Shown one piece after another: positions 16,204-22,200 of a stretch of 22,200 bases of DNA. The notes beneath the pieces were generated by a model. The model was not told where the DNA came from. It did no database searches and was given only the letters and a program-made list of their open reading frames with translations. The stretch lies in the NCBI GenBank assembly GCA_031406135.1, contig JANOGU010000223.1, forward strand, positions 1 through 22,200, read 5' to 3'. The translations under genes and the position numbers were made by a program. This DNA comes from JANOGU01 sp031406135 (GTDB taxonomy: Bacteria; Pseudomonadota; Alphaproteobacteria; Rhodobacterales; Rhodobacteraceae). Numbering within the stretch: the first letter of the stretch is position 1; the number at the start of each line of letters is the position of its first letter.

Positions 16204-16217
16204 CGTTAGCGCTAACG
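16204..16217. promoter_or_regulatory. Operator-like palindrome upstream of edd (LacI/GntR type)
   Basis: A perfect 14-nt palindrome, CGTTAGCGCTAACG, lies 48 nt upstream of the edd start. Its TTA-GCGC-TAA core resembles sites of LacI-family repressors such as E. coli GntR (consensus TGTTACCGGTAACA), which control gluconate and Entner-Doudoroff genes. A matching regulator is not in the window. Its position suggests repression of edd-eda, released by a sugar acid. Confidence 0.65.
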
Positions 16218-16425
16218 CGCAAGCCCCCGCGGCCTCCGGGCGGCCCCGCTGCCGGCTTCATACGGCATCGGCGGAAAGCGGCCGGGTCGCGCCGCGGGGC
16301 AGCCAGCGGACGGCATTTGCATGTTGCCCCCAAGCCGCAGGCCACCCGAGGATGCGGAGGAGCAAGGTCACATCCGCGGCGCGTCGTGCTAAGCATGGCG
16401 AAACGACAATAAGGACGGGGGCAGC

Positions 16426-16608
16426 ATGCGGTTCAGGGGACATCTCGGTCTTGCGCTGTTGACGGCGCTGGGGGCCTGCGCGCCCAGCGGGGCGATCGAC
16501 GGCAATCCATCGGCCGGTTTCATCGCCTATTCTTTCGCGCCGGGCCCGGCCGTGTCGCGCGATGCGCTGGAAGAGGTCTTGCTGCGGTCGGTTGCACTGT
16601 CGCTCTGA
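16426..16608 (+). CDS. Mini-lipoprotein, copy 1
   Basis: A 60-residue protein with a lipoprotein signal: basic start (MRFRGH), hydrophobic core and lipobox LGAC with the lipidation cysteine at residue 18. The mature part is only about 43 residues and ends in VSRDALEEVLLRSVALSL, a short amphipathic helix. The same layout and C-terminal pattern recur in the next gene at 16757-16933, so the two are paralogues. A purine-rich site (AAGGACGGGGG) precedes the ATG. No known family is recognised. The protein would be anchored to a membrane facing the periplasm; the conserved tail may bind a partner, but that is inference. Confidence 0.75.
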   Translation: MRFRGHLGLALLTALGACAPSGAIDGNPSAGFIAYSFAPGPAVSRDALEEVLLRSVALSL

Positions 16609-16756
16609 CCGACGCCCGGAAACAATCCCTGGTTGTTGATCGGTAGAGTATTCAATCATAGCGTGTGATCCGCACAATTCCGCGAAAGCGGCGCAGTCCG
16701 GCCACAATCCGCTGGCAGACGTGAACCCGGGGGCGCTCGGGGTTTACGGAGGCAGA
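16609..16756. other. Gap between the twin lipoprotein genes, with an AT-richer patch
   Basis: This 148-nt gap holds an AT-richer stretch (about 16618-16680), unusual here. TTGATC at 16636-16641 with TAGCGT 17 nt later is a weak candidate promoter for copy 2. No hairpin terminator is evident, so read-through from copy 1 is possible. Confidence 0.3.
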
Positions 16757-16933
16757 ATGCGGATCAGGGTCATTTGCGCGCTTGTCGCTGCCGCCATGCT
16801 GGGCGCATGCACCACCACCGTTCCCGCCGGCGGGCCCTCGGCGGCGTTCGTCGCCGCGCCCAAGGCCAAGGCGCCGGTGTCGCGCGAGGCGATTGAGGAA
16901 GAGCTGCTGCGCTCGGTCGCGATGTCGCTCTGA
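16757..16933 (+). CDS. Mini-lipoprotein, copy 2
   Basis: A 58-residue paralogue of the preceding gene. It starts MRIRVICALVAAAMLGAC (lipobox LGAC, Cys 18) and ends VSREAIEEELLRSVAMSL, matching copy 1 at 14 of the last 18 residues, with both tails ending S-L at the stop. The middle differs: TTTVPAGG then KAKAP, against a Gly/Ile/Asn-rich stretch in copy 1. The ATG at 16757 is chosen for the GGAGG at 16748-16752 and because the signal peptide starts there; an earlier in-frame start would add 12 unlikely residues. The next gene begins 38 nt later on the same strand, so it may share a transcript with the methyltransferase. Confidence 0.8.
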   Translation: MRIRVICALVAAAMLGACTTTVPAGGPSAAFVAAPKAKAPVSREAIEEELLRSVAMSL

Positions 16934-16971
16934 GACTTCCGGAAGGCCGAGCCTTCCGCTAAGGGGCGCGG

Positions 16972-18189
16972 ATGACCGCGCCCTTTGCCATGTCCGACAC
17001 CCAGCGTCCCGTCGTGCGGCTGCGGCCGAGGGTGGACGCCCGCGCCATCCGCCACGGCTTTCCCTGGGTCTATGCCGACGAGCTGGTGATGGACCGCCGC
17101 ACCTCGGCGCTGGCGCCGGGGACCTTTGCGGTGCTGGAAGACGCCGATCGCCGGCCGCAGGCGCTGGTCACCGTCAACCCCGCCTCGAAAATTGTCGCCC
17201 GGGTCATCGACCGCGACCCTGGGGCGGCGGTGGACCGCGACTGGCTCGCCCGGCGCCTGACGCAGGCACTGGCGCTGCGCGAGCGGCTGTTCCCCGAACC
17301 GTTCTACCGCCTGGTCCATGCCGAGGCCGACGGGCTGCCCGGCGTGGTGATCGACCGTTTCGGCGACGCGGCGGTGATCCAGCCCAACGCGGCCTGGGCC
17401 GAGGCGATGCTGGACGACCTCGCCGAGGCGCTGCTGGCGGTGACCGGGGTCGCGGCGGTGGTGAAGAACGGGCAGGGCCGCGCGCGGGGGCTGGAGGGGC
17501 TGCCGGAGGAGACTTTCGTGCAGCGCGGGTCGGTCGAGGGGCCGGTGCCGGTGCGGATGAACGGGGCGACGTATTTCGCCGACCTTCTGGGCGGGCAGAA
17601 GACCGGGCTCTACTACGACCAGCGGCCGAACCACGCTTTCGCTGCCGCGCTGGCCCGGGGCGGGCGGGTGCTGGATGTCTTCTCGCATGTCGGCGGCTTC
17701 GGGCTGGCCGCGCTGGCCGCGGGCGCCAAGGGCGCGCTGGCCGTGGACGGCTCTGCCCCGGCGCTGACCCTGGCCACCCGGGGCGCCGCGGCGATGGGCA
17801 TGGCGGACCGCTTCTCCACCCGGCAGGGCGACGCCTTCGCGGTGATGGAGGCGCTGGTGGCGCAGGGAGAGCGGTTCGACCTCGTGGTCTGCGACCCGCC
17901 GGCCTTTGCGCCGGCCAAGGCGGCGCTGGAGGCGGGCCTGCGCGCCTACGAGCGGGTGGCGCGGCTGGCCGCCGCACTGGTCGCCCCGGGCGGCTTCCTG
18001 ATGCTGTGCTCCTGCTCGCACGCGGCCGACCTCGCGGCGTTCCGCAGCGCCTGCGCCCGCGGCATCGGTCGCGCCGGGCGGCACGGGCCGATCCTCTGGT
18101 CGGGCGGGGCAGGGCCGGACCACCCGGTCCTCCCGCAACTGGCCGAGACCGGCTACCTCAAGGCGCTGGCCTTCCGGCTGGACGGGTGA
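16972..18189 (+). CDS. rlmI: RlmI-like class I SAM-dependent rRNA methyltransferase
   Basis: A 405-residue cytoplasmic protein of the RlmI/RlmK family; E. coli RlmI makes m5C1962 in 23S rRNA. The N-terminal PUA domain shows RHGFPWVYADELV and later ASKIVARVIDRDPG. The central part has VHAEADGLPGVVIDRFGD and LLGGQKTGLYYDQRPNH, a strong family signature. The Rossmann SAM site is VLDVFSHVGGFGLAAL. The motif IV equivalent is CDPPAFAP (C307-P310), and the second cysteine motif is LCSCSH (C346, C348), as in m5C enzymes. AAGGGG precedes the ATG at 16972; an in-frame ATG at 16990 is also possible. The stop overlaps the PIN gene by 4 nt (GTGA). The exact target base is inferred. Confidence 0.9.
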   Translation: MTAPFAMSDTQRPVVRLRPRVDARAIRHGFPWVYADELVMDRRTSALAPGTFAVLEDADRRPQALVTVNPASKIVARVIDRDPGAAVDRDWLARRLTQALALRERLFPEPFYRLVHAEADGLPGVVIDRFGDAAVIQPNAAWAEAMLDDLAEALLAVTGVAAVVKNGQGRARGLEGLPEETFVQRGSVEGPVPVRMNGATYFADLLGGQKTGLYYDQRPNHAFAAALARGGRVLDVFSHVGGFGLAALAAGAKGALAVDGSAPALTLATRGAAAMGMADRFSTRQGDAFAVMEALVAQGERFDLVVCDPPAFAPAKAALEAGLRAYERVARLAAALVAPGGFLMLCSCSHAADLAAFRSACARGIGRAGRHGPILWSGGAGPDHPVLPQLAETGYLKALAFRLDG

Positions 18190-18713
18190 GAGCCGTCCTC
18201 GACGCCTGCGTGCTGGTGCCGCCGGTGCTGCGCGACTGCCTCTTGTCCGTCGCCGCGACCGGGGCCTTCGCGCCGCTGTGGTCGGACCGCATCCTGACCG
18301 AATGGGCGCTGGCCGCGCGCAAGCATGGCCGCGACGACGGGCCGGTGATCGCGGCGGCCCGCGCGCAGTTCGCGCGCGCCACGGTGCCACCCGCGCCGGG
18401 GATCGAGGCGCGGCTGCACCTGCCGGACGAGGGCGACATCCATGTGCTTGCCAGTGCCGTGGCCGGATCGGCCGACGCCATCGTCACCTGGAACGCCGCC
18501 GACTTCCCGCGCGGGACGCTGGCTGCCGAGGGCGTGGCGCGCCGCGACCCGGACGGGCTGCTGTGGGAGCTGTGGTCGGGCAACCCCGAGGAGATCGGCG
18601 CGGCGCTGGAGCGGGTGCGCGCGCGGGCGGAGGCGCTGGCCGGCGCACCGGTCGCCCTGCGCCCGCTGCTGAAGCGGGCGAGGCTTGCGCGGCTGGCGAA
18701 GGCTGTCGCGTAA
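18186..18713 (+). CDS. PIN-domain protein (putative ribonuclease), coupled to the rRNA methyltransferase
   Basis: A 175-residue protein starting with a GTG that overlaps the rlmI stop by 4 nt. It begins VRAVLDACVLVPPVLRDCLL, as PIN_3-type domains do. The acidic residues expected for a PIN nuclease site are present: D6, E39 (LTEW), D84 (GDIHVLASAV) and D97/D106 around IVTWNAADFP. The C-terminal 45 residues form an added helical part ending RARLARLAKAVA. Many PIN proteins are VapC toxins, but no antitoxin gene precedes it, and the coupling to an rRNA-modifying enzyme points to a housekeeping or RNA-quality role. The catalytic residues look intact, so activity is plausible. Confidence 0.82.
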   Translation: MRAVLDACVLVPPVLRDCLLSVAATGAFAPLWSDRILTEWALAARKHGRDDGPVIAAARAQFARATVPPAPGIEARLHLPDEGDIHVLASAVAGSADAIVTWNAADFPRGTLAAEGVARRDPDGLLWELWSGNPEEIGAALERVRARAEALAGAPVALRPLLKRARLARLAKAVA

Positions 18714-18744
18714 GGGCCGCGGTGCGTGTTTTGGCGGCGGCCCT
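18713..18744. terminator. Possible bidirectional hairpin between the PIN gene and alaX
   Basis: An 8-bp perfect inverted repeat (AGGGCCGC with GCGGCCCT) with a 16-nt loop, placed exactly between the convergent stop codons. No U-tract follows on either strand, so it may block transcription only weakly. Confidence 0.35.
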
Positions 18745-18748
18745 GCCG

Positions 18749-19462
18749 TCAGGCCAGCGCGATCACCACGCGGCGGTTCTGGCGGCCCTTCTTCTCGATC
18801 TTCTCCACCGTCACATGGCCGATCTCGGCGGTGCGCGCGACGTGGGTGCCGCCGCAGGGCTGAAGGTCCACCTGATCCGCGCCCTGTCCGATGCGGACCA
18901 GCCGCACCCGGCCCTGGCCGGTGGGCGGGGTCACCGAGAGGGTCTTCACCAGACCCGGGTTGGCGAGCAGGTCGTCGTCGGTGATCCAGTCGTCGCTGAC
19001 CGGCAGGTCGCGGTCGATCAGCGCCGCCAGCGCCGCCTCGATCTGCGGCGCGTGCGGCGGGTCGGGCAGGTCGAAGTCAAGCCGCCCGCGCCCATCGCCG
19101 ATCGCGCCGCCGGTGACCGGGAACGGCAGGACGACCGACAGCAGGTGCAGCGCGGTATGCACCCGCATGTGGCGGTAGCGGCGGTCCCAGTCGAGGACCT
19201 GCCGCACCTCGGCCCCGACCGGGGGCAGGGCCACCGCCTCGGCCGGGACCAACGCGACACGGCCGCCCTCGGCCTTGAGCGCCGTGGCGACCGGGACCTT
19301 GCCGCCCGCCCAGAGCAAGGCACCTGAATCCCCCGGCTGGCCGCCGCCCGTGGGGTAGAACAGGCTGGCGTCGAGGATCAGCGCGCCTTCGGCGGTATGC
19401 GCCACCACCCGGGCCAGAGCTTCGGTCCGATAGGCGTCCTCGCGGAACAGAAGCCGGGTCAT
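18749..19462 (-). CDS. AlaX-type alanyl-tRNA editing protein
   Basis: A 237-residue free-standing editing domain related to that of alanyl-tRNA synthetase; it hydrolyses mischarged Ser-tRNA(Ala) (and in some members Gly-tRNA(Ala)). Zinc-site residues are complete: H102 and H106 in VHTALHLL, and C203 and H207 in PCGGTHV. The N-terminal part has FYPTGGGQPGDSG, found in the AlaX-M type and in the synthetase itself. The length fits AlaX-M, which lacks the C-Ala domain of the longer type. The start overlaps the mscS stop by 4 nt (ATGA), placing it as the last gene of the cysK-mscS-alaX unit. Which mischarged amino acid it prefers is not shown by the sequence. Confidence 0.92.
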   Translation of the reverse strand: MTRLLFREDAYRTEALARVVAHTAEGALILDASLFYPTGGGQPGDSGALLWAGGKVPVATALKAEGGRVALVPAEAVALPPVGAEVRQVLDWDRRYRHMRVHTALHLLSVVLPFPVTGGAIGDGRGRLDFDLPDPPHAPQIEAALAALIDRDLPVSDDWITDDDLLANPGLVKTLSVTPPTGQGRVRLVRIGQGADQVDLQPCGGTHVARTAEIGHVTVEKIEKKGRQNRRVVIALA

Positions 19463-21885
19463 GCGGGGCTCTCCTTCCCGGCAGGCGCCGCGGTCTCCGC
19501 GCCGCGGGCGGCGGCCTCCGCTGCCATCTTCAGACGGAAGTCGCGCTGCACCGGGGTGGTGTCGATCCCAGCCTCGGTGAAGCGGCGGGCGATCTCGTGG
19601 TTGATCTCGGACCGCACCTCGGGCGAGGTGTAGACATCACGCAGGATGACGCGGATCTCGAAGCTCATCACTTCGCCCGCGATGCCCGTCAGCAGCACCT
19701 GCGGCGCCGGGTTCAGCACCGCCTGCGGCTGCGCCGCGACGTTCTCCTGCAGGATCGCCTCGACCCTGCGGCTGTCGGTGCCAAGCGCCACATTGACCGG
19801 CATGACCAGCCGCCCGGTCAGCGAGAACCGTGTCCAGTTCGTCACCTGCCGGGTGATCAGGTCCGAGTTCGGCACGATCACGTCCGACCGGTCGAAGGTC
19901 TGGATCCGGGTGGACCGCACCGAGATCGCCTTGACCACGCCGGAGACCGGGCCGACCTCGATCCAGTCGCCTTCCGAGATCGGCCGCTCGACCAGCAGGA
20001 TGATACCGGAGACGAAATTCGACACGACGGTCTGCAGGCCAAAGCCGATGCCGACCGACAGCGCGCCGGCGACGATGGCAAGGCCGGAGAGGTCGATCCC
20101 GGCGGCGTTGATGGCGATCAGCGCAGCCAGGAAGATGCCGAGGTAGCCGGTGCCCGCGGCCACCGCGTTCTGGCCGCCCCGGTCCAGCCGCGTGCGCGGC
20201 AGGACGGTGGACTTCAGCGCCCCCTGCAGCAGCCGGGTCAGCAGGAAGCCGAGCGCGAAGACGATGGCGAAGGTCACGAAGCTGGTCGGTGAGATGCGGG
20301 CGCCGCCGAGGGCAATGCCCTCCTGCGCGCGCGCCAGCATTTCGGTGATGTCCGACCAGCGCGCCCCCCAGACCAGCGCCAGCAACGGCAGCGCGGCCAG
20401 CGTCAGCGCGAATCCCGCCAGCACGGGCAGCAGCGCCTCCTGCGCCGGACCTTCTCCGGAGACGAGCACGAAGACGTCGGCAACCAGTTTCTGCATCAGG
20501 AACAGTGCCGCGATGAACGCCAGCGTCACCGCGGCCGGGTAGACCAGCCCGGTGCCGGCCGCGACATAGCCGACCGCGGCCAGAAGCGGACCGGCGACGG
20601 CCGCGACCTTGGCGCCTCGGTCCAGAAGCCCGATCAGCCGGTTGCGGAAAGCTGGCAGGTCGCCCGGCGCGGTGTCGGCCTCGACATGCCGGCGCAGCAG
20701 CGTGGTCATGCGGTAGAGCGCCAGCGCCGCCAGCACGAGCCCGGGGAAGGCCAGCACCGACTGCGCGGCGTCGGAGCTGTTCACCGGGTCGGTGACCGAC
20801 CGGCGCAGTCCCTCCAGCGCCAGAAGCAGGCCCAGTGCTCCCGCCGCGAACCGGCCGCGGCGACGCTCCTCCAGCGGCACCCGCAACGCCCCCGGCGTCC
20901 CCGGCCCCTTGGGAAACACGCGATGACCGAGCCAGCGCGCGGCAAAGACGGTAAAGCCCGCCAGCGTCAGGTCGCGGATCAGCGTCATCCCCAGCGGCCC
21001 GAAAAGCCCGCTCATGGCAAGCGCCGTGGCCAGCGCGTAGACCCCCGCGGTCGGCACCAGGACCTGCCCGAGTGAAGCCAGCAGCGCCCAGACCTCGCGA
21101 CCGCGGGCCGAGGCGGTGTCGTAGAGACGGTTCGGCCACTGCTCGAACCAGCGCCGACCGCGCCAGACCAGGCCAAGCGCCACGAGGATCAGGCCCAGGA
21201 TCGTGGGCGTGCGGTCGGCCAGCGCCGCGCGCACCGCGGGATCGCGGACCCGCTGGCGCGTTTCGGCCACAACCGCGGCCGCCAGGCGGTAGGCGTCGCT
21301 CAGCGCCGCCGGCCAGTTGGCCGGGTTCAGCGGCGAGGGCAGGAGCCGCATCAGCGCATCGGTCTGGCGGTCGCGCAGCAGCCGGTCGATCTCGGCGATC
21401 AGGCCGTTGGCGCGCGAATAGGCCTCGTCAGCGGCGATCACCGGCGCCTGCAGGCGGACCAGCTGGTCGGTCAGCGCGGTGCGCCGCTCCGCGATCTCGT
21501 CCGCCTCGGTCAGGCCCTCTGCGGGCACCGGCCCCAGCGCCTCGATCTGGCCGCGCAGCGTGGCGATGCGGGCGCCACTGGCGCCCTGCGCGGCAAGGAA
21601 CGCGGCCCGCCAGTCGGCGATCTGGCCGCGCAGGTTTTCCAGCAGCACCGTCGAGGCTTCGCCGCCAGCGATGATCGCCTCGGCCCGCGCCGCGACCGTG
21701 CCCCAGGCTTCGTAGTCGGGCGCTCCGGACTCCTGCGGGCGCTGCTGGGGTTTGACGCTGCCCGGCGCCAGTGCGCCCTGGATCTGGCGCAGGTCGGGTG
21801 GCCCCTGCATCGGAAGCGTCTCTTGCGCCGGGGCCGGCGTGGCCAGCGCCAGCACCGCGAACAGGCTGAGGAGCAGCCGCCGCAT
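19459..21885 (-). CDS. Large MscS-family mechanosensitive channel (DUF3772 type)
   Basis: An 808-residue inner-membrane protein that would release solutes on sudden osmotic downshift. A signal peptide covers residues 1-20 (ending TPAPAQ). A periplasmic helical region of about 200 residues follows (coiled-coil-like, with LENLRGQIADWRAAFLAAQG), then about ten membrane helices. The pore helix and beta domain of MscS begin near residue 590: IVAGALSVGIGFGLQTVVSN, then ERPISEGDWIEVG and VRSTRIQTFDRSDVIVPNS. The large extra N-terminal part resembles E. coli MscK/YbdG-like and DUF3772 channels. The ATG overlaps the cysteine synthase stop by one base (TGATG); earlier starts would lie within that gene. 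It is co-transcribed with alaX. Confidence 0.92.
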   Translation of the reverse strand: MRRLLLSLFAVLALATPAPAQETLPMQGPPDLRQIQGALAPGSVKPQQRPQESGAPDYEAWGTVAARAEAIIAGGEASTVLLENLRGQIADWRAAFLAAQGASGARIATLRGQIEALGPVPAEGLTEADEIAERRTALTDQLVRLQAPVIAADEAYSRANGLIAEIDRLLRDRQTDALMRLLPSPLNPANWPAALSDAYRLAAAVVAETRQRVRDPAVRAALADRTPTILGLILVALGLVWRGRRWFEQWPNRLYDTASARGREVWALLASLGQVLVPTAGVYALATALAMSGLFGPLGMTLIRDLTLAGFTVFAARWLGHRVFPKGPGTPGALRVPLEERRRGRFAAGALGLLLALEGLRRSVTDPVNSSDAAQSVLAFPGLVLAALALYRMTTLLRRHVEADTAPGDLPAFRNRLIGLLDRGAKVAAVAGPLLAAVGYVAAGTGLVYPAAVTLAFIAALFLMQKLVADVFVLVSGEGPAQEALLPVLAGFALTLAALPLLALVWGARWSDITEMLARAQEGIALGGARISPTSFVTFAIVFALGFLLTRLLQGALKSTVLPRTRLDRGGQNAVAAGTGYLGIFLAALIAINAAGIDLSGLAIVAGALSVGIGFGLQTVVSNFVSGIILLVERPISEGDWIEVGPVSGVVKAISVRSTRIQTFDRSDVIVPNSDLITRQVTNWTRFSLTGRLVMPVNVALGTDSRRVEAILQENVAAQPQAVLNPAPQVLLTGIAGEVMSFEIRVILRDVYTSPEVRSEINHEIARRFTEAGIDTTPVQRDFRLKMAAEAAARGAETAAPAGKESPA

Positions 21886-22200
21886 CAGTCGGCAAAGACC
21901 GGCGGGATCGCGCGCGGGGCGCGGTCCAGCCAGTCCGGGACGGGCAGCCCCTTCTCCTTCAGGAAGGCCGGATTGTAGAGCTTGGACTGATAGCGGCTGC
22001 CGTAGTCGCACAGGATGGTCACGATGGTGTGGCCCGGCCCCATTTCCTGCGCCATGCGGATCGCGCCCGCGATGTTGATGCCGGTCGATCCGCCCATGCA
22101 CAGCCCCTCGTCGCGCAGCAGGTCGAAGACGATGGGCAGCGCCTCGAGGTCCGGGATGCGCCAGCTGAAATCGGGGGTGAAGCCTTCGAGGGTCGCGGTG
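21885..22200 (-). CDS. Cysteine synthase (O-acetylserine sulfhydrylase-like), C-terminal part
   Basis: The 104 C-terminal residues of a PLP-dependent cysteine synthase, cut off by the right window edge. Visible motifs: RIPDLEALPIVFDLLRDEGL, then CMGGSTGINIAGAIRMAQEM with the glycine-rich GGSTGIN (phosphate/active-site loop), then VTILCDYGSRYQSKLYNPAF, strongly typical of the family (the CDYGxRYQSKLxNPxFL pattern). It would make cysteine from O-acetylserine and sulfide. The catalytic lysine lies upstream and outside the window. It ends with TGA sharing one base with the mscS start. The gene might be cysK or a closely related cystathionine beta-synthase-like paralogue; the N terminus is needed to tell. 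Confidence 0.88.
   Translation of the reverse strand, partial: TATLEGFTPDFSWRIPDLEALPIVFDLLRDEGLCMGGSTGINIAGAIRMAQEMGPGHTIVTILCDYGSRYQSKLYNPAFLKEKGLPVPDWLDRAPRAIPPVFAD

Noticed and set aside
16782..18185. Upstream part of the open frame that ends in the PIN gene
   Set aside because: It runs out of frame through the second lipoprotein gene and rlmI and has no domain; only the section from 18186 shows a PIN fold.
18186..18713. VapBC toxin-antitoxin system
   Set aside because: No small antitoxin gene precedes the PIN gene; the upstream neighbour is a methyltransferase that overlaps its start.

Overview
This is a GC-rich chromosomal window with tightly packed genes, many joined by 1-8 nt overlaps (GTGA, ATGA, TGATG). 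The proteins look like those of an alphaproteobacterium, most likely of the Rhodobacteraceae (Rhodobacter/Paracoccus/Rhodovulum type). Clues are the alr-mlaEF cluster, a DUF2852 protein, GlnE with an alphaproteobacterial-style second catalytic motif, Bpt, and an edd-eda pair for Entner-Doudoroff sugar breakdown. I see no rRNA, tRNA, CRISPR array, transposase or phage gene. This is mostly a housekeeping region, so the unusual signals are small.

Layout. 67-2997 (+): alanine racemase, MlaE permease, MlaF ATPase and a small membrane protein, all in overlapping order. 2998-3342: no gene seen. 3343-5065 (-): a secreted type 1 copper protein and a secreted alpha/beta hydrolase, with a decayed fragment of a second copper-protein gene between them. 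5302-5751 (+): a small PqiA-like membrane protein. 5791-9749 (-): Tat-exported PhoX-type phosphatase, two VOC-fold proteins and the N-degron leucyltransferase Bpt. 9919-10425 (-): DUF2852 protein followed by a clear intrinsic terminator. 10639-13675 (+): glnE and a small conserved-looking protein. 13677-16155 (-): eda and edd, with a perfect operator-like palindrome upstream of edd. 16426-16933 (+): two tandem paralogous mini-lipoproteins. 16972-18713 (+): an RlmI-like rRNA methyltransferase overlapping a PIN-domain protein. 18749-22200 (-): cysteine synthase (cut by the window edge), a large MscS channel and an AlaX editing protein, forming one overlapping operon.

How the genes work together. 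The first operon links cell-wall precursor supply (D-alanine) with outer-membrane lipid traffic. The edd-eda pair carries out the two steps specific to the Entner-Doudoroff route, and its operator suggests control by a LacI/GntR-type sugar-acid sensor that is not in the window. GlnE tunes glutamine synthetase to nitrogen status. The cysK-mscS-alaX operon mixes cysteine synthesis, osmotic protection and tRNA-Ala quality control. The best candidates for something little described are the twin mini-lipoproteins, a pair of matching dyad motifs in the DUF2852/glnE divergent region, and the remnant of a duplicated copper-protein gene.
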